A DNA stretch of 64,000 bases from an uncultured Acetatifactor sp. (GTDB taxonomy: Bacteria; Bacillota; Clostridia; Lachnospirales; Lachnospiraceae). The notes beneath the pieces were generated by a model. It was not told the DNA's origin. It saw nothing but the letters and a program-made list of their open reading frames with translations, and ran no database searches. The position numbers and the translations under genes were made by a program. The stretch is from NCBI GenBank assembly GCA_910577665.1, contig CAJTOJ010000014.1:1-64000 (forward strand). The letters run 5' to 3'. Below, piece by piece: positions 44,134 to 51,565 of the stretch (its first letter is position 1; each line of letters begins with the position of its first letter).

Positions 44134-45068
44134 ACAGAGTCAAAAGGAAAAAGGGAAAACCAGGCGGCCTGAAAGGGTATCTCTACCTTCTGCCCGCGCT
44201 TCTGTTCCTGGGCGTATTCCTGGTATACCCACTGGTGGATGTGTTTGTCTATTCTTTTGAGGAGGGCTATAATTCCGCCTCCCAGACCTGTTATGGAACC
44301 GGTCTGTATAATTATAATTACGTACTTCATGATCCCTATTTCCTCCAGGCTGTGAAAAATACGTTTCTCCTGGTAGTGATTACCGTACCTCTGTCCACAG
44401 GGCTGGCTCTGCTGGTTTCTGTGGGGCTGCACTCCATAAAGCCCCTGCGGGATCTGTTCCAGACGGTGTATTTCCTGCCCTATGTGACCAACACCCTGGC
44501 GGTGGGGCTGGTGTTCATGATCCTGTTCAAAAAGACGGCATATTCGGACGGGCTGATCAACCTGCTGATTACCTGGTGTGGGGGGGATACAGTGGACTTC
44601 ATAGACGGGCCTTACTGGGCCAAGATGTTTGTGCTGTGCTTCTACACGGTGTGGGTGGTGATGCCCTTCAAGATCCTGATCCTGACCAGTGCCCTGGCCT
44701 CCGTGAACCAGGACTACTACAAGGCGGCCCAGGTGGATGGTACCTCAAAGCTGCGGACCTTTTTCCGGATTACCCTGCCGATGATCTCCCCTATGATCTT
44801 CTACCTGGTGATCACAGGTTTCATAGGGGCTTTCAAGGCGTACAGCGATGTGGTGGCCCTGTTCGGCACGGATTTGAATGCTGCCGGAATGAATACCATT
44901 GTGGGGTATGTATACGACATGTTGTATGGGGACAGCGGCGGCTATCCCTCCTATGCATCGGCGGCGGCCATCCTGCTGTTTGCCATTGTACTCACCATCA
45001 CATGCATCAATCTGTTGGTCAGCGGCAGGAAAGTAGCTGCAGGCGGGGGGTATGAGTATGGAAAATAA
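44130..45068 (+). CDS. Sugar ABC transporter permease (MalF/UgpA type)
   Basis: 312 residues, six membrane spans; the first is LYLLPALLFLGVFLVYPLVDVFVYSF. The coupling loop near residues 200-215 reads YYKAAQVDGTSKLRTFFRITLP, shown here in part as KAAQVDGTS, the EAA motif that contacts the ATPase. Family: carbohydrate uptake type 1. Overlaps the ATPase by 4 bases and the next permease by 17. Confidence 0.9.
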   Translation: MNRVKRKKGKPGGLKGYLYLLPALLFLGVFLVYPLVDVFVYSFEEGYNSASQTCYGTGLYNYNYVLHDPYFLQAVKNTFLLVVITVPLSTGLALLVSVGLHSIKPLRDLFQTVYFLPYVTNTLAVGLVFMILFKKTAYSDGLINLLITWCGGDTVDFIDGPYWAKMFVLCFYTVWVVMPFKILILTSALASVNQDYYKAAQVDGTSKLRTFFRITLPMISPMIFYLVITGFIGAFKAYSDVVALFGTDLNAAGMNTIVGYVYDMLYGDSGGYPSYASAAAILLFAIVLTITCINLLVSGRKVAAGGGYEYGK

Positions 45069-46038
45069 AATAATTGACAGGAAAACAGATTACCAGAAGA
45101 CAGAAGAAAGGATGGCGGGGACATCCGGTGGTAGGATCAAAGGCCCCAGGGCAGGTGCGGGGACAGCTGACAGGGTGGACTATGGCAGGGTGGAGCGGCA
45201 GGCGAGGATCAAGAACCGGGTGGGCAAGACCATCACCTATATGCTACTGACCCTATGGGCACTGGTGGTGCTCTTCCCCTTCTACTGGATGGTACTCACC
45301 TCCTTGAAGGGATATGGCGCGTATAACTCGGAATTTATCCCCCGGTTTTATACCCTGTCCCCTACCCTGCAGAATTATGTAGATGCCTTTACCACAGTGT
45401 CCCTGGGACGGTACCTGTTGAACACAGCGGTATTTACCCTGGTTACCACAGGGCTGATGCTGGGAGTGATCGTGCTGGCTGCTTTTGCTTTTGCCCGGCT
45501 GGAATTCAAGGGGAAGCACATCCTGTTTGTGGCGTTCCTGTCCCTGATGATGATTCCCAATGAACTGGTGGTGATCACCAATTTTGTGACAGTCACCAGC
45601 CTGGATTTGCGCAATACATTCACAGGCCTGATCCTGCCCTCTGTCACCTCCGTCTTCTATATCTATCTGCTGAAGGAGAATTTTGAGCAGATCCCAGACA
45701 GCCTGTATTACGCGGCCAAGGTGGATGGGACCTCGGATCTGAAGTATCTGTTCAAGGTCATGATCCCCATCTCCAAGCCTACCCTGGTGACAGTCACCAT
45801 ACTGAAGGTCATCGAATGCTGGAATTCTTATGTGTGGCCCAGGCTGATCACGGATAACCCGGACTACTACCTGGTGTCCAACGGCATCCAGGAGATAAGA
45901 GAGAATGGATTCGGCAGGGAGAACATTCCTGCCATGATGGCGGCGGTGGTGGTGATCTCGGTGCCGCTTGTGCTCCTGTTTCTGGTCTTCCGTAAGAAGA
46001 TTATGGCAGGGGTATCCAGAGGAGGGACAAAATTTTGA
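45052..46038 (+). CDS. Sugar ABC transporter permease (MalG/UgpE type)
   Basis: 328 residues with a hydrophilic N-terminal extension of about 60 residues before the first span (ITYMLLTLWALVVLFPFYW), longer than usual for the family. EAA loop YYAAKVDGTSDLKYLFKVMIP, here KVDGTSDLK, near residue 225. Starts inside the previous gene (ATG 45052 or 45058). The operon is interrupted after this gene by a structured element before the binding-protein gene. Confidence 0.9.
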   Translation: MSMENKIIDRKTDYQKTEERMAGTSGGRIKGPRAGAGTADRVDYGRVERQARIKNRVGKTITYMLLTLWALVVLFPFYWMVLTSLKGYGAYNSEFIPRFYTLSPTLQNYVDAFTTVSLGRYLLNTAVFTLVTTGLMLGVIVLAAFAFARLEFKGKHILFVAFLSLMMIPNELVVITNFVTVTSLDLRNTFTGLILPSVTSVFYIYLLKENFEQIPDSLYYAAKVDGTSDLKYLFKVMIPISKPTLVTVTILKVIECWNSYVWPRLITDNPDYYLVSNGIQEIRENGFGRENIPAMMAAVVVISVPLVLLFLVFRKKIMAGVSRGGTKF

Positions 46039-46044
46039 TAAAAA

Positions 46045-46202
46045 GTTCAGCCAGTGGAAAGCGTATGGATGAAAATCGTGCTTGCACGAGTTTTCACCCA
46101 TTGATTTCCACTGAGGGAATGCCCGTCTATGAGCAAAAAGGAGCTGCAAATGCAGCGGGGAGTGCCGAAAGGCACGATTTTGCGAATGGGCATGGGCTGA
46201 AC
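46045..46202 (+). repeat. Hairpin-rich element inside the ABC operon
   Basis: It starts 6 bases after the permease stop and is bounded by GTTCAGCC (46045-46052) and GGCTGAAC (46195-46202). Inside are CAGTGGAAA (46052-46060) with TTTCCACTG (46105-46113), a nested hairpin CGTGC/GCACG, GAGCTGCAAATGCAGC and GTGCCGAAAGGCAC. Its right 32 bases recur at 32303-32334. It could be a mobile REP-like unit and also an RNA processing or stabilising structure between permeases and binding protein. Confidence 0.6.
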
Positions 46203-46315
46203 ATAACTTTTATATTAGAAGCTTGTATGATATAAGCGTCAAAAGGAATTTTAGGCGATATGGCCCGCAAGAGGGGAGAAACAGACTCCTCATTCACAGC
46301 ACAGGGGGTATTAGG

Positions 46316-48082
46316 ATGAGAATGGACTGGATACAGTGGATCAGGCAGAAGACCGGACAGAAGCGCCCTGCATGGAACCGGGAAGGAGAATCCTGCAGGA
46401 AGAAGCCCTGTGGGATATATTCCAGGATAGAGAAAGGATGGATGAGGCATCTGGGAGGAACTGGGAGAAGGGGCAGGACGGGAGCTTGGAGCCGGGGAAC
46501 CGTGCTGGGTATCCTGGGGGGCTGCGCCTTGTTTCTTGGAGGCTGCCATGGCCAGGGGAGCCTGAAACCATTTGTGGTGCCGGAGATGTTCGATACTTCC
46601 CGGAACTATGAGATCACTTTCTGGGCCAAAAACGATACCAACAAGACCCAGACCAACATTTATGAGAAGGCCATTGCAGATTTCCAGGACCTGTATCCCA
46701 ATATCACCGTGAATCTGCGGCTATATACGGATTATGGGAAAATATATAACGATGTGATCACTAATATAGCCACAGGCACCACCCCCAACGTATGTATCAC
46801 CTACCCGGATCATATTGCCACGTATCTCACAGGCAACCATCTGGTGGTGCCCTTAGAGGAGCTGTTCGCAGATGAGAGATATGGGCTGGGGGGAAGCGAA
46901 GTCAGATATGACGCGCCCAGGGTGGAGGAGATCATTCCCCAGTTTCTGGCGGAATGCTCTTTTGCGGGACATTATTACGCCATTCCCTATATGCGCTCCA
47001 CGGAAGCCTGTTATGTGAACAGGACCTTTGTGGAAAAGCTGGGATATGAATTGCCGGAGTGCCTTACCTGGGATTTCGTGTGGGAGGTGTCTGAGGCTGC
47101 CATGGAGCAGGACGGGGAAGGCAATTTCAAGGTAAACGGCCAGAAGGTACTGATTCCCTTTATCTACAAATCCACGGACAATATGATGATCCAGATGCTT
47201 CGGCAGCTTGACGCAGGGTATTCCACCCAGGAGGGGGAACTGCTGCTCTTCAACGATACCACAAAGAGCCTGCTGGAGACCATCGCACAGCATGCAGGAA
47301 CAGGGGCTTTCTCCACATTCAAGATTTCCAGTTATCCTGCCAATTTCCTAAATGCAGGACAGTGCATCTTTGCCATTGACTCCACGGCGGGAGCTACCTG
47401 GATGGGAACGGATGCACCACTGATCGACATCAGCAAGGATAAACTGGTGGAATTCGACACGGCTGTGATGTCCATTCCCCAGTTTGAACCAAAAGATCCC
47501 TGGATGATTTCCCAGGGCCCCTCCGTGTGCCTGTTTAACAAGGCGGATTCAGGGGAAGTGCTGGCTTCCTGGCTCTTTGCCCAGTATCTGTTGACCAATG
47601 ATGTACAGATTGCCTATGCCCAGACAGAAGGTTACGTGCCGGTGACAACCAAAGCCCAGGAATCAGAGCAGTACCAGGACTATCTGTCCAGATGCGGGGA
47701 GGACAATGCCCTGTACTATGATGTGAAGATCAAGGCCACACAGCTTTTGCGGGATAATGTGGAACATACCTTTGTGACCCCGGTATTCAGCGGTTCTGCC
47801 TCCCTGCGGGATGCAGCAGGGCAGCTGATTGAGAACACAGTGAAATCCATGCGGCGCAAGGAGGAGGTAAACGACAGCTACTATGAAAAACTTTTCAGCG
47901 ATATAACGGCCCTGCACCGTCTGGACCAGCTGGGGACGCCAGATGAGCGGGTGGTAGCCGGGAAGGCTGACCTGGGCCCCCTTCCCGGTACGGCTGTGGC
48001 GTTGCTGGCAGGACTGGCAGGAGCCTGGGTGCTGGTTTTGCTGTATGTAGCCGGGAAGAAGCTGAGGCGCACCGGAAAATGA
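46316..48082 (+). CDS. Extracellular solute-binding lipoprotein of the sugar ABC operon
   Basis: 588 residues from ATG 46316; ATG 46442 (AAAGGA just before it) gives a more usual signal peptide and may be the real start. Lipobox LFLGGC, then a family-1 solute-binding fold beginning YEITFWAKNDTNKT and including AIADFQDLYPNITV, with aromatic residues (W, Y) expected for sugar stacking. Oddly, the C-terminus carries a second membrane segment, LPGTAVALLAGLAGAWVLVL, followed by basic KKLRR, so the mature protein may be tethered at both ends. It is 278 bases after the permease gene, separated by a structured element. Confidence 0.85.
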   Translation: MRMDWIQWIRQKTGQKRPAWNREGESCRKKPCGIYSRIEKGWMRHLGGTGRRGRTGAWSRGTVLGILGGCALFLGGCHGQGSLKPFVVPEMFDTSRNYEITFWAKNDTNKTQTNIYEKAIADFQDLYPNITVNLRLYTDYGKIYNDVITNIATGTTPNVCITYPDHIATYLTGNHLVVPLEELFADERYGLGGSEVRYDAPRVEEIIPQFLAECSFAGHYYAIPYMRSTEACYVNRTFVEKLGYELPECLTWDFVWEVSEAAMEQDGEGNFKVNGQKVLIPFIYKSTDNMMIQMLRQLDAGYSTQEGELLLFNDTTKSLLETIAQHAGTGAFSTFKISSYPANFLNAGQCIFAIDSTAGATWMGTDAPLIDISKDKLVEFDTAVMSIPQFEPKDPWMISQGPSVCLFNKADSGEVLASWLFAQYLLTNDVQIAYAQTEGYVPVTTKAQESEQYQDYLSRCGEDNALYYDVKIKATQLLRDNVEHTFVTPVFSGSASLRDAAGQLIENTVKSMRRKEEVNDSYYEKLFSDITALHRLDQLGTPDERVVAGKADLGPLPGTAVALLAGLAGAWVLVLLYVAGKKLRRTGK

Positions 48083-48096
48083 CAAGGATGGAAAGC

Positions 48097-48128
48097 CTTG
48101 TGCGCATCACGTAGCTGTGAGCAATAAC
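48097..48128 (+). repeat. MITE-like family fragment (copy E, right end)
   Basis: CTTGTGCGCATCACGTAGCT followed by GTGAGCAATAAC resembles the right end of copies A and B. Only the end is present, just after the binding-protein gene. Confidence 0.45.
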
Positions 48129-48170
48129 ATAAAGAGACTGGGAAGAGATTCTTAAATAAATATAACTATA

Positions 48171-48198
48171 TTGATTTCCTGGGAAAAGCGTGTATAAT
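48171..48198 (+). promoter_or_regulatory. Promoter of the OB-fold-like lipoprotein gene
   Basis: TTGATT (48171-48176), 16-base spacer, TATAAT (48193-48198). A short hairpin AAGCTT-CATCAGAG-AAGCTT follows near the ribosome site. Confidence 0.55.
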
Positions 48199-48276
48199 GG
48201 GTTTCGTACCAAAAATAAGCAGCCTGTTGCAGGCTGTGTTGTAAAAGCTTCATCAGAGAAGCTTGGAGGAGGAACT

Positions 48277-49173
48277 ATGAAAAAAATGGTATCGTACTTA
48301 TTGGCAGGCATGCTGGTATTTGCATGCGTAGGCTGTGGCACAACTCCTGCAGGAAATGATGGCAGTTCTGATGTGCCTTCAGACACCCAGTCTGAGAGCA
48401 GCAGTACCCCCGCGGAAGAGAGCACAGAGGAATCCAGCGAAGAATCTTCCGAGGAGTCCTCAGAAGGAGAGTCCACACCGGAAGATACTGGCGCAGCCAA
48501 GTCTGAGGGTGTTATGACTTATGAGGAGTATATGGCAGCAGAACTGGATTCTGAAGTTGTCATTGAGGCTTATGTACAGGCAAAGCAGTCCTGGTATGAA
48601 GACAAGGCAACTGTGTATGCCCAGGATGAGGATGGCGCTTACTTCATCTATCAAATGGCATGTTCCGAAGAGGATTATGGGAAGCTGGTTCCTGGTACCA
48701 AGATCAAGGTGACAGGACACAAGACAGAGTGGTCTGGTGAGGTAGAGATCATTGATGCCACCTTTGAGATCGCAGAAGGAAACTATATGGCAGAAGCCCT
48801 GGATGTGACGTCCTTGCTTGGAACCGATGAGCTGATCAGCCACCAGAACGAATTTGTATCCTTCAAGGGCATGACCGTAGAGGCGAAGAAGGATGCCGAG
48901 GGCAATGAAGTGAAGGATGCGGATGGGAATTCCGTGGCGTTCCTGTACAACTGGGACGGTTCCGGCCAGGAAGGGGATGACCTGTACTTTGATGTGTCTG
49001 TGAACGGTCAGACCTACACCTTTACAGTGGAGTCTTATCTGTGTGACAAGACCACAGACGTGTATGCGGCTGTACAGGCCTTGAACGTAGGGGATACCAT
49101 TGATATGGAAGGTTTCCTGTACTGGTATAACGGGGTGAATCCCCACATCACTTCTGTGACGGTAGCACAGTAA
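48277..49173 (+). CDS. Lipoprotein with two OB-fold-like repeats, unknown function
   Basis: 298 residues. Signal peptide with lipobox VGCG at about 18-21, a Ser/Glu linker (SSEESSEESSEGE) of about 40 residues, then two similar beta-rich segments: one around DSEVVIEAYVQAKQSWYE and KIKVTGHKTEWSGEVEI, a second around FVSFKGMTVEAKKDAEG and DTIDMEGFLYWYNG. The pattern of strand-KVTG-strand suggests nucleic-acid or oligosaccharide-binding OB folds on the cell surface. GGAGGAGG-like site (48265-48272) before ATG. Own promoter, and terminator downstream. Ligand unknown. Confidence 0.72.
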   Translation: MKKMVSYLLAGMLVFACVGCGTTPAGNDGSSDVPSDTQSESSSTPAEESTEESSEESSEESSEGESTPEDTGAAKSEGVMTYEEYMAAELDSEVVIEAYVQAKQSWYEDKATVYAQDEDGAYFIYQMACSEEDYGKLVPGTKIKVTGHKTEWSGEVEIIDATFEIAEGNYMAEALDVTSLLGTDELISHQNEFVSFKGMTVEAKKDAEGNEVKDADGNSVAFLYNWDGSGQEGDDLYFDVSVNGQTYTFTVESYLCDKTTDVYAAVQALNVGDTIDMEGFLYWYNGVNPHITSVTVAQ

Positions 49174-49242
49174 AATGTGAAGAGAATGAAGATTTTCCAA
49201 GGCTGAAAAGCCATCTGGCCAAAGAAAACCGAATTGCACAAA

Positions 49243-49281
49243 GAAGAAGCCCAGGTGAACAAAATTCGCCTGGGCTTCTTC
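49243..49281. terminator. Bidirectional terminator
   Basis: GAAGAAGCCCAGG (49243-49255) pairs with CCTGGGCTTCTTC (49269-49281), loop of 13, between convergent genes. Confidence 0.8.
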
Positions 49282-49355
49282 CAGTGTGTGCCAACGGTCA
49301 GTGCACACCTGCTGTTTCTGGCGGGGATTGTCCGCGGTCAGAAACGGTAAGCCGC

Positions 49356-50177
49356 TTATGAGGTAGGCTTGCGCAACGGACAGTCGGACATGCTGATCTT
49401 GTCCCGCAACACACTCAGTCCGCAGTCTTCCAGGTAGTCCTGCAGAATGGGCAGGGACTGGGAGGAAGTAGGGCCTATGATGACCTCATCCACCAGATCC
49501 GACAGATGCATGTGCAGCCTGCCACACATTCTGTTCAGATCCAGCGGGTAATATTTTTTGATTCGTTCTGTTGCCACATGGTATTTTGGTTCCACCGCAA
49601 AATCATTGGAGATAAAGGGAGAGACCACCAGCCGGGATTCCTTCTCACTGGCGAAGGAAGGATGTTTGAAGGCAGCAGACTGTACCCAGGCCCTGTTCAT
49701 CAAGGCCTGCAGGCTGGGAAGGATGGCCTCGAAGTCCCTGGCCTGTGTGATCAGCTGGTAGAATTCCTCCACCAGGCTGTGCCCATGCATGTCTTTCTGG
49801 TAGTATACTTCCTGGAGGGATACCACTCCGCCCATCATTTTCTGCATCAGATCTTCCTGGAAGGCAATGCAGACGCCCTGCCCCAGATGCCCGTAACGCT
49901 CCCACTGGGCGGCATCATCCCGGTATTTGGAGAAACAGGCAGCATAGGCGGAATAATGAAACTCCTCTGCCAGCTCATTCTGGAAGAACTGTTCTGTTTT
50001 CCAGCTCTTCTCCATCTCCCCGTCCTGATAGAGCTTTTCAATGACAGCCTTGCAGATGCCGTTCATGAACAGACGCATTTCGGAGGCGTCATTCATGTTC
50101 AGGATATTATTCAGCCGCAGTTCTGCACAGCGTATGATGCCGTCAAAAGCTGCAAAATCTGTGTAATGATATAACAT
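49356..50177 (-). CDS. DUF2971 family protein
   Basis: 273 residues, soluble. The start LYHYTDFAAFDGIIRCAELR, LNNILNMNDASEM and ACFSKYRDDAAQWERYGHLG match DUF2971, whose biochemical role is unknown; the pattern N-D-x-x-E and W-x-x-Y is well kept. The C-terminus PLRKPTS is ordinary. It lies 72 bases after the NUDIX gene stop in the same direction but with a poor ribosome site between, so it may be separately expressed. Some DUF2971 genes occur in phage or defence settings, but nothing here shows that. Confidence 0.8.
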   Translation of the reverse strand: MLYHYTDFAAFDGIIRCAELRLNNILNMNDASEMRLFMNGICKAVIEKLYQDGEMEKSWKTEQFFQNELAEEFHYSAYAACFSKYRDDAAQWERYGHLGQGVCIAFQEDLMQKMMGGVVSLQEVYYQKDMHGHSLVEEFYQLITQARDFEAILPSLQALMNRAWVQSAAFKHPSFASEKESRLVVSPFISNDFAVEPKYHVATERIKKYYPLDLNRMCGRLHMHLSDLVDEVIIGPTSSQSLPILQDYLEDCGLSVLRDKISMSDCPLRKPTS

Positions 50178-50249
50178 GGATTTCCCTCCGGTGCCTTCTT
50201 TCTGTTTGTGCTGCCAAAGGCAGTATGCCTGGAAGTGTGGCAGGATCCT

Positions 50250-50960
50250 TTACACTTTTTGATAGGATTCCCACAGTCCGCTTACAAAATACATCATGGC
50301 TACCCAGGTAGAAAGGGAATAGAAGAATCCTTCCCGGTCCCGCCCTGTCTCCAGGAAATGGCGTGTCTCTTCTTTTGTGAGAAGTTCAAAACCGTCAAAA
50401 AGCTCCGAGCCAACAGCGCCTTCCTGGGAGAGTAGGGCAGGATCATCCAGGCCGAGGACAGCACATACAAAGGCATTGCACTCATCTGTCATACCGGGGG
50501 AGGAGAAGAGCAGGGGATTGAACACATACAGGGTGTCCGTATCTTTCACGGTAAGACCGGTTTCCTCCTGGATCTCCCGGCGTGCGGCAGACAGGACGGC
50601 AGCTTCCCGCCTGGCATCGGCGTCAGCAATAGATACATTTTCCGGGCCTGCATCTATGTCTTCCGGATCCAGCAGCCCGGCAGGTGGGTTTAACAGAAAC
50701 TGGCCCGCCGGGTAACGGTACTCCTTTGACAACAGCAGCTTTGGGATTCCATCGGCGCTCTTCACCACCACCACGCAGGTGACGGCATCGGGAAGCATGG
50801 TGCGGAATTCCTCCGCGGACTTTGTGGCCACCAGATTCTCCCGGTCACGGCGTGTTGCATCGTAATAATGCTTTCCCTCCTCATATTGCAGGTCGAAAAC
50901 CTTGATGAATTTGGATTCAAACAGGGGGATTGTTTTTTCCTTGGGGATGATTAATTTCAT
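50250..50960 (-). CDS. NUDIX hydrolase, ADP-ribose pyrophosphatase-like
   Basis: 236 residues. The NUDIX helix is REIQEETGL in AARREIQEETGL, preceded by NPPAGLLDPED; an insert of about 20 acidic residues (EDIDAGPENVSIADADARR, 19 long) separates the Gly of the box from its helix, which is unusual. N-terminal strand YPAGQFLLNPPAG and the SPGMTDE segment further down are typical for ADP-ribose or sugar-nucleotide pyrophosphatases. ATG 50960 with a ribosome site of type AAAGGAA. Substrate cannot be assigned. Confidence 0.85.
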   Translation of the reverse strand: MKLIIPKEKTIPLFESKFIKVFDLQYEEGKHYYDATRRDRENLVATKSAEEFRTMLPDAVTCVVVVKSADGIPKLLLSKEYRYPAGQFLLNPPAGLLDPEDIDAGPENVSIADADARREAAVLSAARREIQEETGLTVKDTDTLYVFNPLLFSSPGMTDECNAFVCAVLGLDDPALLSQEGAVGSELFDGFELLTKEETRHFLETGRDREGFFYSLSTWVAMMYFVSGLWESYQKV

Positions 50961-51037
50961 GGCGTCTGATTCCTTTCTGGCTGCTGCCTTGTCTTGCAGA
51001 CTGTCTGGCCATCTCTATTTTCATCAGGGACAGAATC

Positions 51038-51070
51038 GTTACTGTTCACTGGTGGTATCGCGAGGTGTTT
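51038..51070 (+). repeat. MITE-like family fragment (copy C, left end)
   Basis: GTTACTGTTCAC (51038-51049) followed by TGGTGGTATCGCGAGGTGTTT matches the left end of copy A (GTTGCTGTTCAC, GCGAGGTGTTTT). The match is lost afterwards. Confidence 0.55.
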
Positions 51071-51139
51071 TGGGGGCGTCCTAACAGAGCATCACATGAC
51101 AGCCTCCACGAGAATTTTTGTCACCTATCTGTATTTCCC

Positions 51140-51328
51140 TTACACTGGTCTCTTTCCGTTTGCAAAATACTGTCCGTCATCCACCATGGACCTAACTTGT
51201 CTCAGACGGTCGGTAATGCCTACCATATAATGTAGCTTTGGTATGCAATTTACATTTACATTGAAAATTTTACCAATGGTGTCTTTGACCCTTCCTTTTT
51301 CTAGAATTATAGCTGAAATGCCGTGCAT
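51140..51328 (-). pseudogene. Remnant of an AAA-ATPase-like (PF09820-type) protein gene
   Basis: The minus strand reads GKIFNVNVNCIPKLHYMV then GITDRLRQVRSMVDDGQYF and stops soon after. As I recall, this is the N-terminus of the Lachnospiraceae ATP-binding family whose members continue with TINRARQYGKTTTL; here the P-loop and the other about 450 residues are missing. It lies in an AT-rich segment flanked by two MITE-like ends. Length and family are recalled, not searched. Confidence 0.45.
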
Positions 51329-51375
51329 TTTCAAGAAGATCATCATCTGATTCCCGTGGGCAATAGGGCGGATAA

Positions 51376-51443
51376 GTTGCTGTTCACTCTGCTCACAGCT
51401 ACAGGTGCACACAAAATGAGTAGAATACGCTCATTTTGGTGCG
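51376..51443 (-). repeat. MITE-like family fragment (copy D, right end, inverted)
   Basis: Read on the minus strand it ends with GTGAACAGCAAC, preceded by CTCATTTTGTGTGCACC and a hairpin CAAAATGAG (51412-51420)/CTCATTTTG (51430-51438), the same order as copy A's right end. With copy C 300 bases away it brackets the ATPase remnant. Confidence 0.6.
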
Positions 51444-51565
51444 TAAATGATTTTTCTAAATTTTAATGGACGATTCCCCCTCCCATAAGGTAAAATATGG
51501 AATCAGAAGGAACAGAAGGATCGGATTCCAATTATGATCCCTGGTCACGGCGAAAGGAGAACACC

